Shown in pieces: positions 10,868-23,367 of a stretch of 64,000 bases of DNA. The stretch spans positions 806,001 through 870,000 of the forward strand of contig NZ_CP029176.1 of NCBI RefSeq assembly GCF_003352165.1. Direction: 5' to 3'. The notes below the pieces were generated by a model. That model ran no database searches, was not told the DNA's origin, and saw nothing but the letters and a program-made list of their open reading frames with translations. The DNA is from Acidibrevibacterium fodinaquatile (GTDB lineage: Bacteria > Pseudomonadota > Alphaproteobacteria > Acetobacterales > Acetobacteraceae). The position numbers were made by a program, and so were the translations under genes. Numbering within the stretch: position 1 is the first letter of the stretch; each line of letters begins with the position of its first letter.

Positions 10868-13053
10868 CGTTTGGGGCCTCCTCGCCGGCCTGGGCGCCCG
10901 CCCCGCTTTTCCGGCTCATAGCCGCCGCCGCCGGGCCCGAGCGGCTTTGGCGCGCCACTTTGGCGCGCCGGCGGGCGCACGGGTGCCGGGGGTGCGAGGC
11001 CGAGCTGCTCCGCCTCCAAGCGACGGATTTCATCGCGGAGCCTTGCCGCCACCTCGAATTCGAGGTCGGCGGCGGCGGCGCGCATCTGCTTTTCGAGGCT
11101 CGCGATCGCCGCCTCGAGATCCTTCCCAACGAAGTCGCCGACGCTCTCGCCAGCGAGCGGGGCGACCGTCACGTAATCCTGCTCGAACACGCTTTCCAAG
11201 GCCTTGCCGATCTCGCGGCGCACGGTTTGCGGCGTGATCCCGTGCGCTTGGTTCCAGGCTTCTTGCTTGGCGCGGCGGCGGCTGGTTTCATCGAGGGCGG
11301 CGCGGAGACTTTCGGTGATGGTGTCGGCGTACAAGATCACCCGGCCGTCGATATTGCGGGCAGCCCGCCCGATGGTCTGGATCAGTGCCGTCCGCGAGCG
11401 CAAAAACCCCTCCTTGTCGGCGTCCAGAATGGCGACCAGCGCGCATTCGGGAATGTCCAAACCCTCGCGCAGCAGATTGATGCCGATCAGCACATCGCAG
11501 ACGCCAAGCCGAAGATCGCGGATGATCTCAACCCGCTCGAGCGTGTCGATATCGGAGTGGAGATAGCGCACCTTGACGCCGTGCTCGCCGAGATAGTCGG
11601 TCAGATCCTCGGCCATGCGCTTGGTCAGCGTCGTCACCAGAACCCGCCCGCCGCGCGCCGCCACCGCCTTGCATTCGCCGAGCAGGTCATCGACCTGATG
11701 TTCGACCGGGCGGATTTCGGTGATGGGATCGATGAGCCCGGTCGGGCGGATCACCTGTTCGGCGAAGACACCGCCGGTCCGCGCCATTTCCCACGGGCCC
11801 GGCGTTGCCGAGACGAAAATCGTTTGCGGACGATAGGCTTCCCACTCCTCGAATTTCAGCGGCCGGTTATCGACGCACGAGGGCAGACGAAACCCGTATT
11901 CGGCGAGCACCGATTTGCGGTTGAAATCGCCCCTCGCCATGCCGCCGATCTGCGGCACCGTGACATGGCTTTCATCGACGATGAGGAGCGCGTTCTCGGG
12001 CAGATATTCGAACAAAGTCGGCGGCGGCTCGCCGGGATTGCGGCCGGTGAGATAGCGGGAATAATTCTCGATCCCTTTGCAGGCGCCGGTGGTTTCCATC
12101 ATCTCGATATCGAAGGTCGTGCGCTGCTGCAGCCGCTCGGCCTCCAAGGGTTTGCCCGCGGCGACGAAATGGTCGAGCCTTTCCTGCAATTCGCGCTTGA
12201 TGTCGCGGATCGCCTGGGTCAGCGTCGGGCGTGGCGTTACGTAATGGCTGTTGGCATAGACGGTGACGGCGGCGAGATCGGCGGTTTTTTCCCCCGTGAG
12301 CGGATCAAACTCGGCGATCGCCTCGATCTCGTCGCCGAACAGCGTGACGCGCCAGGCGCGATCTTCGTAATGAGAGGGGAAGATGTCGACGGTATCGCCG
12401 CGCAGGCGAAAGCTGCCGCGCTGAAACGCGACATCGTTGCGGCGATATTGCAGCTCAACCAAAGCGCGCGCCAGCGTGTCGCGCGCGATCGCGCCGCCGA
12501 CCTCGAGCCGCACCACCATGCGCGCATAGGTCTCGACCGAGCCGATACCATAAATGCAGGAGACCGAAGCGACGATGACGACATCGTTGCGTTCGAGCAA
12601 AGCCTGGGTCGCGGCGTGGCGGAGGCGGTCGATGGTCTCGTTGATCTGCGCGTCTTTCTCGATATAGGTGTCGGTGCGTGGGACATAGGCTTCGGGTTGG
12701 TAATAATCATAGTAGCTGACGAAATATTCGACCGCGTTGTCGGGGAAAAACGCCTTCATCTCGCTATAGAGCTGCGCCGCCAGCGTCTTGTTGGGGGCGA
12801 GGATCAGGGTCGGGCGCTGCACCGCCTCGATGATCTTGGCCATGGTGAAGGTCTTGCCCGAGCCGGTGACGCCGAGCAGCACCTGATCGCGCGCCTCGGC
12901 CGCCAGCCCCTCGACCAGCGTCGCGATCGCCGCCGGCTGATCGCCGGCCGGCTCGTAGGGCGAAACCACCCGGAGCTTCTTGCCGGCTGGACGCCGTGGC
13001 TGTTTTTCCGGGATAAAGAGCAGCGGCGCGGGCGGGGCGAGGGTCACGGACAT
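10864..13053 (-). CDS. uvrB: UvrABC excinuclease subunit B
   Basis: DNA damage-recognition helicase of nucleotide excision repair. Walker A GVTGSGKT is at residues 61-68, the beta-hairpin is in [20 protein letters not shown], helicase motifs include DESHVT and the QTIGRAARN box, and a C-terminal UVR domain ([20 protein letters not shown]) binds UvrC. At 729 aa it is longer than E. coli UvrB (673) owing to an N-terminal extension and a Gly/Pro/Arg-rich basic tail of about 45 residues after the UVR domain. The SDR gene follows with a 4-bp overlap. Confidence 0.97.
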   Translation of the reverse strand: MSVTLAPPAPLLFIPEKQPRRPAGKKLRVVSPYEPAGDQPAAIATLVEGLAAEARDQVLLGVTGSGKTFTMAKIIEAVQRPTLILAPNKTLAAQLYSEMKAFFPDNAVEYFVSYYDYYQPEAYVPRTDTYIEKDAQINETIDRLRHAATQALLERNDVVIVASVSCIYGIGSVETYARMVVRLEVGGAIARDTLARALVELQYRRNDVAFQRGSFRLRGDTVDIFPSHYEDRAWRVTLFGDEIEAIAEFDPLTGEKTADLAAVTVYANSHYVTPRPTLTQAIRDIKRELQERLDHFVAAGKPLEAERLQQRTTFDIEMMETTGACKGIENYSRYLTGRNPGEPPPTLFEYLPENALLIVDESHVTVPQIGGMARGDFNRKSVLAEYGFRLPSCVDNRPLKFEEWEAYRPQTIFVSATPGPWEMARTGGVFAEQVIRPTGLIDPITEIRPVEHQVDDLLGECKAVAARGGRVLVTTLTKRMAEDLTDYLGEHGVKVRYLHSDIDTLERVEIIRDLRLGVCDVLIGINLLREGLDIPECALVAILDADKEGFLRSRTALIQTIGRAARNIDGRVILYADTITESLRAALDETSRRRAKQEAWNQAHGITPQTVRREIGKALESVFEQDYVTVAPLAGESVGDFVGKDLEAAIASLEKQMRAAAADLEFEVAARLRDEIRRLEAEQLGLAPPAPVRPPARQSGAPKPLGPGGGGYEPEKRGGRPGRRGGPKR

Positions 13054-13164
13054 CGATCATCGGCCTCACATTCAGGGCACGGGCGCCGGCGGCGCGGCGG
13101 GGCTTTGTCGAGCGGCGCGGCTTTCGCTATGTAGGGCGTCAAGGCAATCGAGGGGAGAGGCACG

Positions 13165-13875
13165 ATGGCGGTCAATAAGGTCTATCCGGATGCGAAGGCG
13201 GCGCTCGCCGGGCTTTTGCATGACGACATGACGATCATGGCCGGCGGTTTCGGCCTTTGCGGCATTCCCGCCGCCCTGATCGAGGCGATCCGGGAGTCCG
13301 GCGTCAAAGGCCTCACGGTGATTTCCAACAATGCCGGCATCGATGGCGCAGGCCTCGGCATTCTTCTCGAAACCCGCCAGATCCGCAAGATGATCAGCTC
13401 CTATGTCGGCGAAAACGCGACCTTCGCCCGCCAATATCTCGCCGGCGAATTGGAGATCGAGTTCAACCCCCAAGGCACGCTCGCCGAGCGTATCCGCGCC
13501 GGCGGCGCCGGCATTCCCGCCTTCTTCACCCCGACCGGCGTCGGCACCGAGATCGCCAAGGGCAAGGAAGTGCGCGAATTCGACGGCAAGACCTATCTCA
13601 TGGAGCGCGGTCTCTTCGCCGATCTCGCCATCATTCATGCCTGGAAGGGCGATAGCGAAGGCAATCTCGTCTATCGCCTGACGGCGCGCAATTTCAACCC
13701 GGTGATGGCGACGGCGGCGCGTGTGACGGTCGCCGAGGTCGAGCATCTGGTGGCGCCGGGCGAAATCGCGGCGGACGCCATCGTGACGCCGGGGATTTTC
13801 GTCAAACGCATGATCAAGCTCGACAAAGTGCACAAACACATCGAGCAACGCACCACCCGCAAGCGCGCCGCCTGA
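13165..13875 (+). CDS. scoA: 3-oxoacid CoA-transferase subunit A
   Basis: Alpha subunit of a family I CoA transferase that moves CoA from succinyl-CoA to acetoacetate or another 3-oxoacid. The signature GGFGLCGIP is at residues 27-35. Length 236 aa matches ScoA/AtoD-type subunits. A GGGGAGA ribosome-binding site precedes the ATG. The B subunit starts 21 bp after its stop and an acyl-CoA ligase follows, suggesting a ketone-body or fatty-acid utilisation operon. A 3-oxoadipate CoA transferase (PcaI) is a possible alternative, given pobA in the window. Confidence 0.92.
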   Translation: MAVNKVYPDAKAALAGLLHDDMTIMAGGFGLCGIPAALIEAIRESGVKGLTVISNNAGIDGAGLGILLETRQIRKMISSYVGENATFARQYLAGELEIEFNPQGTLAERIRAGGAGIPAFFTPTGVGTEIAKGKEVREFDGKTYLMERGLFADLAIIHAWKGDSEGNLVYRLTARNFNPVMATAARVTVAEVEHLVAPGEIAADAIVTPGIFVKRMIKLDKVHKHIEQRTTRKRAA

Positions 13876-13896
13876 CCCCATTCGAGGAGACGACCC

Positions 13897-14553
13897 ATGC
13901 CCTGGACCCGTGACGACATGGCGGCCCGCGCCGCCCGCGAACTCGAGGACGGATTTTACGTCAATCTCGGCATCGGCATCCCGACCCTGGTTGCGAACCA
14001 CATCCCGGAAGGGCTTTCGATCCATCTCCACAGCGAAAACGGGCTTTTCGGCATCGGGCCGTTCCCCTACGAGGGCGAGGAGGACGCCGATCTCATCAAC
14101 GCCGGCAAGCAGACCGTGACCCTGCTCCCGACCTCGAGCATTTTCGATAGCGCGACCTCGTTCGCCATGGTGCGCGGCGGCCATATCGACATCTCCATCC
14201 TCGGCGCGCTGCAAGTCGCCGAAAATGGCGATCTCGCCAACTGGATGATCCCGGGCAAGATGGTCAAGGGCATGGGGGGTGCCATGGATCTCGTCGCTGG
14301 GGTGCCGCGCGTCGTCATTCTGATGGAGCATACCGCCCGCGGCGAGCCGAAAATCTTGCGGGAATGCACGCTGCCGCTCACCGGCAAGGGCGTCGTCGAT
14401 ACCATCATCACCGAACTCGGCGCGTTCAAGGTCGATCGCGAAGCCGGCGGCGGCCTGATCCTCACCGATCTCGCCCCCGGCGTCAGCATGGACGAAATCC
14501 GCGCCCAGACCGCCGCCGCTTTCCGGCCAGCGCCCAGCGTGAAAACCTGGTAG
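13897..14553 (+). CDS. scoB: 3-oxoacid CoA-transferase subunit B
   Basis: Beta subunit carrying the catalytic glutamate: the SENG motif places it at Glu47. [14 protein letters not shown] and [10 protein letters not shown] are conserved family segments. Length 218 aa is standard. GAGGAGA precedes the ATG. It is coupled to subunit A and precedes an AMP-forming acyl-CoA synthetase by 44 bp. Confidence 0.93.
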   Translation: MPWTRDDMAARAARELEDGFYVNLGIGIPTLVANHIPEGLSIHLHSENGLFGIGPFPYEGEEDADLINAGKQTVTLLPTSSIFDSATSFAMVRGGHIDISILGALQVAENGDLANWMIPGKMVKGMGGAMDLVAGVPRVVILMEHTARGEPKILRECTLPLTGKGVVDTIITELGAFKVDREAGGGLILTDLAPGVSMDEIRAQTAAAFRPAPSVKTW

Positions 14554-14597
14554 CGGCGTGCCCAGACGCGCGGCGTGGTAAAAAACGGGGAGGAAAA

Positions 14598-16199
14598 ATG
14601 TCGGCCTATGCCTATCCGCTGCTGATCAAGCAGCTTCTCACCACACCGATCCAGCAGGCGAGCGGCGCCGAGATCGTCTATCGCGATCTTCGCCGGCATT
14701 CCTACCCGGAATTCATTACCCGTATCGCCCGGCTCGGCAGCGCGCTCACGCGGCTCGGCGCGCGCCCTGGGATGCGGATCGCGGTGCTCGATTGGGACAG
14801 CCACCGCTATCTCGAGTGCTATTTCGCGGTGCCGATGCTGGGCGCCGTCTTGATGACCGCCAATCCTCGCCTCGCGCCCGAGCAGCTCGCCTATACGCTC
14901 GATCACAGCGGCGCTGAGATCCTGCTCGTCCATTCCGATTTCGTCCCGCTGGTCGCGCAAATCCGTGACCGCCTGCCGAAACTGCGGACGCTGATCGCGC
15001 TCCCCGATGACGGGGGGATGCCGGCGGGGCTTTCGTTCGCCGGCGAATACGAGGCGCTGCTCGCCGACGCTGATCCCGGCTTCGACTTTCCCGAGTTCGA
15101 CGAAAACACCACCGCGACCCAGTTTTACACCACCGGCACCACCGGGCTTCCCAAAGGGGTCTCGTTCACGCATCGCCAGATCGTGCTGCACACGCTTTCG
15201 CTGATGGCGACCATCATGCTCGCGAGCCAGCAGGGGCGGCTTTCGCGCGAGACCGTCTATCTGCCGCTCACGCCGATGTTTCATGTCCATGCCTGGGGCA
15301 TTCCCTATCTCGCGACGCTCGCCGGGATGAAGCAGGTCTATCCTGGCCGCTATGCGCCGGCGAGCATCGCCGCCCTTTATCAACGGGAAGGCGTGACATT
15401 TTCCCATTGCGTGCCGACCATTCTCAACATGCTGCTGGCGGCGCCGGAATTTCGCGACCTCGATCTTGCGCGCTGGCAGGTCATCATCGGCGGCTCGGCG
15501 CTGCCGCGTGGTCTCGCCGAGCAGGCGCTCGCGCGCGGCATCGACGTCTATGCCGGCTATGGGATGTCCGAGACCTGCCCGGTGCTCTCTATTGCCCAGG
15601 TCAAGCCCGGCCTTGCCGGCGAGGAGGCGGTGCGGGCCCGCACCAGCGCCGGCATGCCGAGCGTGCTGGTCGAATTGCGCATCGTCGACGAAGAAATGAA
15701 CGATCTCCCGCATGATGGCGCCCACCAAGGCGAGGTGGTGGCGCGGGCGCCGCATCTGACCGCGGGCTATGTCGGCAATGCGGCGGCGAGCGAGACGCTC
15801 TGGGCCGGCGGTTGGCTTCATACCGGCGATATCGGGGTGATCGGCGCGGACGGGTATCTGCGCATCACCGATCGCGCCAAGGACGTGATCAAAACCGGCG
15901 GCGAATGGGTCTCCTCGCTCGATCTCGAGGATCTGATTTCGCGCCATCCGGATGTCGGCGAGGTCGCGGTGATCGGTGTCGTCGATGCGAAATGGGGCGA
16001 GCGGCCGGTTGCGCTCATCGTTCCCAAGGCCGGGCGGACGCTTGACCCCGAGAGTGTGCGCGCGCATCTGTTCGATGCCGCCGGGCGCGGCGAAATTTCG
16101 CGCTTTGCGGTGCCCGAGCGTATCGAAATCGTCGAGGCGCTCGATAAAACCAGTGTCGGCAAGCTCGACAAAAAGCGTCTTCGCGCGCGCTTCGGGTGA
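14598..16199 (+). CDS. AMP-forming acyl-CoA synthetase (fatty-acid--CoA ligase)
   Basis: Activates a carboxylic acid to its CoA thioester through an acyl-AMP intermediate. The ATP-binding P-loop is FYTTGTTGLPKG, followed by YGMSETCP, the TGDIGVIGADGYLRITDR core and the C-terminal catalytic Lys in KTSVGKLDKK. At 533 aa it resembles medium/long-chain ligases of the AlkK type. The start ATG 14598 is preceded by GGGGAGGA; the frame is open upstream over the end of scoB but that is shadow. Being in the scoAB operon, it probably feeds acyl groups to beta-oxidation or uses ketoacids. Confidence 0.91.
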   Translation: MSAYAYPLLIKQLLTTPIQQASGAEIVYRDLRRHSYPEFITRIARLGSALTRLGARPGMRIAVLDWDSHRYLECYFAVPMLGAVLMTANPRLAPEQLAYTLDHSGAEILLVHSDFVPLVAQIRDRLPKLRTLIALPDDGGMPAGLSFAGEYEALLADADPGFDFPEFDENTTATQFYTTGTTGLPKGVSFTHRQIVLHTLSLMATIMLASQQGRLSRETVYLPLTPMFHVHAWGIPYLATLAGMKQVYPGRYAPASIAALYQREGVTFSHCVPTILNMLLAAPEFRDLDLARWQVIIGGSALPRGLAEQALARGIDVYAGYGMSETCPVLSIAQVKPGLAGEEAVRARTSAGMPSVLVELRIVDEEMNDLPHDGAHQGEVVARAPHLTAGYVGNAAASETLWAGGWLHTGDIGVIGADGYLRITDRAKDVIKTGGEWVSSLDLEDLISRHPDVGEVAVIGVVDAKWGERPVALIVPKAGRTLDPESVRAHLFDAAGRGEISRFAVPERIEIVEALDKTSVGKLDKKRLRARFG

Positions 16200-16219
16200 A
16201 TGCCCGGCGCGCCGCCGGT

Positions 16220-17461
16220 TTACGCCTGCTGCTTGGTTTCGCTCGCCACTCTGCGCTCGTTGTCGACCATGTAATCGCGCGCGATCGGCAAGGCGTAGGG
16301 CGAGCGGGTCATTTGGATCTGAAAATTCATGTGATCCTGGCGGCGGAAAGCGAGTTCTGAGCCGGCGAGATAGAATTCGAACATGCGGCAGAAACGCTCG
16401 TCATAGAGCGAGGCGATGGCATCGCGATTGGCGGCGAAACGGCGGCGCCAATGGCGCAGCGTCTCGGCATAATGCAGGCGCAGGATTTCGATATCGGTGA
16501 TCCAGAGCCCGGTGCGTTCGATGTGCGGCACGACTTCGCTCAAAGCCGGCGAATAACCGCCCGGGAAAATATATTTGGCGAGCCAGGGATTGGTGCTGCC
16601 CGGGCCCGCCGCGCGGCCGATCGCGTGCAGGAGCGCAACCCCATCCGGCGCCAGACAACGTTTCACCGTCGCAAAAAACTGCCGATAATGATCGACGCCG
16701 ACATGTTCGAACATGCCGACCGAGACGATGCGGTCGAACGGTTCAGAGAGCGCGCGATAATCCTGCAATTCGAACCGCACCCGATCCGAAAGCCCCTCGG
16801 CTTCGGCGCGGGCGCGCGATTCGTGCAATTGTTCGGAAGAGAGCGTGATGCCGGTGACGCGGGCGCCATAGTCGCGCGCCAGCGTGAGCGCGAGCCCGCC
16901 CCAGCCGCTGCCGATATCGAGCACCGAAAGCCCCTCGCGATCGAGCTTGAGCTTCGCCGCGATATGGCGCTTCTTCAAGGTCTGCGCCTCTTCCAGGGTT
17001 TCGCCGCCGGTTGGAAAATAGGCACAGGAATATTGCCGGTCGCGATCGAGAAAGAGGCTGTAGAGCCGGCCATTGAGGTCGTAATGATGGGCGACGTTGC
17101 GCCGGGCGCGCGACGCCGGATTGAACTGGCGCCAACGCCGCATCAGCCAGCCGCCCACGGTATGAAGATGCATCATGGGATGGGCGGAAAGATTGGTCTC
17201 GGAATTGCGCACCAGCACGTCGAGCATGGTGAAAAGCGAGCAATCGAGTGGTTCGACCTGTCGCTCCATATAGGCTTCGCCGAGCGCGAGCGAGGGATTG
17301 AGAACCAGGCGCCGGACCGCCGCCGGATGGTTGATCGCAAGACCCGCGGCCGGGCCGTCATGCTTGCCTTGATAGCGGCTCCGGGAGCCATCGGGCCAGC
17401 GCACCGTAAGCTGCCCCGCCGTGATCATTCGCCGTAAAAAACCATCCATAACAGCGCGCAT
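16220..17461 (-). CDS. cfa: Cyclopropane-fatty-acyl-phospholipid synthase
   Basis: SAM-dependent transferase adding a methylene bridge to double bonds of membrane lipids. The SAM-binding motif is VLDIGSGWGGLALTLA, followed by GITLSSEQL and the conserved FDRIVSVGMFEHVG segment; a partner motif YSCAYFPTG lies upstream. Length of about 413 aa from ATG 17461 fits; the frame extends to 17548, and an ATG at 17449 is another option. Gene stands alone, convergent with the acyl-CoA synthetase and divergent from the NMT1 transporter. Confidence 0.93.
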   Translation of the reverse strand: MRAVMDGFLRRMITAGQLTVRWPDGSRSRYQGKHDGPAAGLAINHPAAVRRLVLNPSLALGEAYMERQVEPLDCSLFTMLDVLVRNSETNLSAHPMMHLHTVGGWLMRRWRQFNPASRARRNVAHHYDLNGRLYSLFLDRDRQYSCAYFPTGGETLEEAQTLKKRHIAAKLKLDREGLSVLDIGSGWGGLALTLARDYGARVTGITLSSEQLHESRARAEAEGLSDRVRFELQDYRALSEPFDRIVSVGMFEHVGVDHYRQFFATVKRCLAPDGVALLHAIGRAAGPGSTNPWLAKYIFPGGYSPALSEVVPHIERTGLWITDIEILRLHYAETLRHWRRRFAANRDAIASLYDERFCRMFEFYLAGSELAFRRQDHMNFQIQMTRSPYALPIARDYMVDNERRVASETKQQA

Positions 17462-17629
17462 GCCATTACCCGTGCTTCTTCGGTCGGTCGCTCTTCCCCA
17501 CGCCCGCCAGCATGGCGCAGAAATGGGGGGCACGTCAAAATTTTTCACTAACGCGCGAGTAGCCCCGCCTTGATTTCTTCCCGCCAGGCAGGAACAGTGG
17601 CGGCGGGCACTTCAGGGAGAGACATCGCG

Positions 17630-18646
17630 ATGGCTAGCATCAGACGCTTCGCGCTGGCGGGGTTGGCGATCGCCGTGGCGCTGCTCGCGCCAGGGCTTGC
17701 GCGAGCCGAGGATCACGTCACCTTCGGCCTCGATTGGAAGGCGGAAGCCGAATATGGCGGCTATTACCAGGCGCTGGCGAGCGGGATCTATCGCCGCCAC
17801 GGGCTCGACGTCACCATCCGCCAAGGCGGGCCGCAGGTGAACCAGACCCAGCTCCTGCTCGCCGGGCGGCTCGATTTCACCATCTCCTCGAACAGCTTCC
17901 TCGCCCTCAATTTCGTCCAGCAGAAGCTGCCTTTCGTCGCCGTCGCCGCGATGTTCCAGAAAGATCCCTCGGTGCTCATCGCCCATCGCGGTCAGGGCCA
18001 TGACAGTTTCGCAGCACTCCGCGGCCAGCCGATCATGATCGGCGCCGATACCCGCGCGGGCTGGTGGAATTTCCTGCGCGCCAAATTCGGCTATAGCGAC
18101 AGCCAGATCCGCCCCTACACCTTCAATCTCGCGCCCTTCCTGCATGATAAAGCGGCCGTCCAGGAGGGCTATCTCGGCTCTGAGCCGTTTTCGATCGAGG
18201 AAGCGACGGGGGAAAAGCCGGTGGTGCTTTTGGTCGCCGATGCCGGGTTCGCGGGCTACGCCAGCCTGATCGCGACCAGCCGCAAGCTTACCGAGGACAA
18301 GCCCGAACTCGTCCAGCGCTTCCTCGATGCCTCGATCGAGGGCTGGTATGCCTATCTCTACAATGACCCGACGCCGGGCAATGCCTTGATGAAGAAGGAA
18401 AACCCGGAAATGACCCAGCCCCTGCTCGACTATGGGCGGAGGGTGCTGAAACAACATGGCATCGTCGATTCGGGCGATACCGAAAAACTCGGGATCGGCG
18501 CCATGACCGCCGCACGCTGGCTCGAATTCTTCCAAAGCATGCAGCAGGCCGGGCTCTATCCGCAGGACATGGACTGGCGCAGCGCCTATACGCTGCGCTT
18601 CGTCGACAAGGGGGTTGGCCTGCAGATGCGACCGAAAACGCCCTGA
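17630..18646 (+). CDS. ABC transporter substrate-binding protein, NMT1/THI5-like
   Basis: Periplasmic binding protein with a Sec signal (RRFALAGLAIAVALLAPGLARA, ending in an AxA site). The mature part has the NMT1 fold signatures GLDWKAEAEYGGYYQALASG and GGPQVNQTQLLLAGRLDF. Family members bind thiamine pyrimidines, riboflavin or sulfonates; the DWKAEAEYGG region resembles vitamin/pyrimidine-type binders rather than SsuA, but no riboswitch was found upstream, so the ligand is open. Start ATG 17630 follows AGGGAGA; the frame is open back to 17570. ATPase and permease genes follow directly. Confidence 0.88.
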   Translation: MASIRRFALAGLAIAVALLAPGLARAEDHVTFGLDWKAEAEYGGYYQALASGIYRRHGLDVTIRQGGPQVNQTQLLLAGRLDFTISSNSFLALNFVQQKLPFVAVAAMFQKDPSVLIAHRGQGHDSFAALRGQPIMIGADTRAGWWNFLRAKFGYSDSQIRPYTFNLAPFLHDKAAVQEGYLGSEPFSIEEATGEKPVVLLVADAGFAGYASLIATSRKLTEDKPELVQRFLDASIEGWYAYLYNDPTPGNALMKKENPEMTQPLLDYGRRVLKQHGIVDSGDTEKLGIGAMTAARWLEFFQSMQQAGLYPQDMDWRSAYTLRFVDKGVGLQMRPKTP

Positions 18647-18660
18647 GCGTCTCGCCGGCC

Positions 18661-21571
<2,911 letters not shown>

Positions 21572-21576
21572 GAAAA

Positions 21577-21593
21577 TCGCCGGGCGGCGGCGA
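21577..21593 (+). terminator. Possible weak hairpin terminator after enolase
   Basis: TCGCCG and CGGCGA can pair around a 5-nt loop six bases past the eno stop. There is no T-tract, so Rho-independent termination is doubtful. Confidence 0.3.
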
Positions 21594-21680
21594 AATGACC
21601 AATTTGACATGCGATGGAGACGATTTGGTTACTCTTTCTGGTCTTCAATGCGCGGGATCGACGCGCACCGGAGGATCGGA

Positions 21681-21851
21681 ATGCTCTCTGTCCATTTTCG
21701 TCGCATCGCCCTCGCCCAGGGGCTGCTTGCCACCAGCGCGGAAAAATCACCGTCTGCCGACGCCAAACACGCGCCACCGCACCGCGAGCACGAGGATGCC
21801 GCGGGCGAGGCAGCAGCGCTCCCTCACCCCGAATCCCGCGAAACCTCCTGA
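21681..21851 (+). CDS. Small hypothetical protein (56 aa)
   Basis: A short frame with ATG 21681 behind a good ribosome-binding site (GGAGGATCGGA). The product begins with an amphipathic helix-like MLSVHFRRIALAQGLL and continues with a charged, Glu/His/Pro-rich, probably disordered tail. A TTGACA box lies at 21604-21609 with only a poor -10 partner. I do not recognise a family. It occupies most of the 350-bp gap between eno and the cupin gene; nothing else was seen there. It could be a chance frame. Confidence 0.4.
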   Translation: MLSVHFRRIALAQGLLATSAEKSPSADAKHAPPHREHEDAAGEAAALPHPESRETS

Positions 21852-21923
21852 TCGCTTGCCCAGCGTGATGACGCGGGCGTGACCGGCCCGGCATCGTCGC
21901 GCGTCACGCAAATGCCCGTTCGC

Positions 21924-22289
21924 TCAGGGTTCGTCGACGACCGGGGCGGTGACGACGAGGAAAACGAGGTTGCCGGTGCCGGTATTTTCCAACCCATGCG
22001 GCACGCCGGGAGGGAGAAAAATCACGTCGTGACGGCGCACCACGCGGCGCTCGCCGGCGATTTCCATCAGCCCCTCGCCCTCCAGCACGTGATAGACCTG
22101 CTCCTGAACCTTATGGGCATGCACCGCAACGCGCGCCATCGGCGCGTAGCACGAGATGCGGTGATCGATCTGGCGCGCGCCCGTGGTCTCGGGGTGGACA
22201 AGCAGCTTCGAGAGCGCGCCGCCATGATGGCCGGGCAGTTCCCGCCAGGGCGTCTCGGCGATGTTGCGGATGCTGGCGTGACGTTCCAT
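21924..22289 (-). CDS. Cupin-domain protein
   Basis: Single-domain cupin of 121 aa. Metal-binding motif 1 is VAVHAHKVQEQVYHVLEGEG (His, His, Glu region) and motif 2 is FLPPGVPHGLENTG. Small cupins act as isomerases, dioxygenases or sugar/ligand sensors; the substrate cannot be told. It follows the epimerase gene by 30 bp on the same strand, so it may modify or sense a sugar derivative. Confidence 0.85.
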   Translation of the reverse strand: MERHASIRNIAETPWRELPGHHGGALSKLLVHPETTGARQIDHRISCYAPMARVAVHAHKVQEQVYHVLEGEGLMEIAGERRVVRRHDVIFLPPGVPHGLENTGTGNLVFLVVTAPVVDEP

Positions 22290-22319
22290 GGTCTTTTCCC
22301 CTCTGGTTTTTCGAAAACA

Positions 22320-23267
22320 TCAATCCTCGCCGGCGTGCCGCGCGGCGATCCAGGCGGCCAAGCCGGCGCGCATGTCAAAGCGCGGCGCATAGCCGAGATC
22401 GTCACGGGCGCGACCGATCGCGAGCGCGCCCTTTTGCACCACTGAGACGCCGGGGGCGAAGTCATAATCCCCGGGGGCGGCCGAGATCTCGGCGCCGGGG
22501 ACGAGATCGCGGACGATGGCGACGATCTCGCCGAGCGTCGGCGCGGCGCCGCTTGCGATGTGATAGGCATCGAAGCGCGGCCGCGGCGCATCGAGGGCGC
22601 AAAGAAGGCCGGCGACGAGATCATCGATATAGACGTGATCGACCCGGAAATCGGCGCCTTTGGCGAGATGCAGGGGACGGCCGGCGAGTGCTGCGTCAAG
22701 CAGGGTTTTGGGGACGCGCGGGCGCGGCAGGCCGGGGCCATAGACCCAGCAGGTGCGGAGATGGAGGATCGGCAGACCGTGCCGGCGTACGTCATCGCGG
22801 GCCAATTGCTCGACCGCGAATTTCGAAATCCCGTAGGCGCCGACCGGAGCGCAAGGGTGCGTCTCGTCGATTTCCGGCGCCTGGAAGGGGCCGTAGATTT
22901 CCTCGGTCGAGAGATTGATCACCCGGCGCGCGCCAAACAGGCGGCTCGCGGCAAAAACCGAGAGTGCGCCTTCGACATTGACCCGAAACGTCGCCGCCGG
23001 GCTCGCCTGCGCGGCGACGACACCAACGATCGCCGCGCAATGCACCACCGCTTCTGGACGATGGCCGAGGAACGCGGCAACGAGATGCGGCCATTCGGTG
23101 ATTTCGCCGGGGAGGAAAGTGATCTCTGGGAAGCACGCGCGATTGCGGGCAAGCGCCGGACTGTCGCTCCGGTCGAAGGCGATGACCTGATCGCCGCGGG
23201 CGGCCAGCGCGGCAGAGAGGGCGGCGCCGATGAACCCGGCGCCGCCGGTGACCAGAATGCGTGCCAT
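22320..23267 (-). CDS. NAD-dependent epimerase/dehydratase (extended SDR)
   Basis: Predicted nucleotide-sugar or related epimerase/dehydratase, 315 aa. TGGAGFIG (residues 7-14) binds NAD; the catalytic set is STEEIYG plus YGISK (Tyr-x3-Lys). Start ATG 23267 is set by the perfect GGAGGAGG 7 nt upstream; the frame continues to 23312 without support. Gene is divergent from the TcuA-like dehydrogenase across a 100-bp region with a palindromic candidate operator. The substrate is unknown. Confidence 0.88.
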   Translation of the reverse strand: MARILVTGGAGFIGAALSAALAARGDQVIAFDRSDSPALARNRACFPEITFLPGEITEWPHLVAAFLGHRPEAVVHCAAIVGVVAAQASPAATFRVNVEGALSVFAASRLFGARRVINLSTEEIYGPFQAPEIDETHPCAPVGAYGISKFAVEQLARDDVRRHGLPILHLRTCWVYGPGLPRPRVPKTLLDAALAGRPLHLAKGADFRVDHVYIDDLVAGLLCALDAPRPRFDAYHIASGAAPTLGEIVAIVRDLVPGAEISAAPGDYDFAPGVSVVQKGALAIGRARDDLGYAPRFDMRAGLAAWIAARHAGED

Positions 23268-23305
23268 GATCGCGCCTCCTCCGTTGGGCGAGAAAACCTG
23301 CGGCA

Positions 23306-23319
23306 TTGACAAATGTCAA
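23306..23319. promoter_or_regulatory. Perfect 14-bp palindrome, candidate operator
   Basis: TTGACA-AA-TGTCAA lies between the divergent epimerase and TcuA-like genes. Each half is also a consensus -35 hexamer, so a repressor here could control both directions. No convincing -10 was found at 17 bp on either side. Confidence 0.45.
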
Positions 23320-23367
23320 CCGATATTACGAGATACGGGCTGAGAGAGCAGCAGGGATGGAGGGCGC

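Noticed and set aside
10960-13134. 724-aa open frame on the plus strand
   Set aside because: Antisense of uvrB, which has full motif support on the other strand.
17462-17629. TPP or other riboswitch upstream of the NMT1-type importer
   Set aside because: I looked for the CTGAGA-type core and pyrophosphate helices and found neither.
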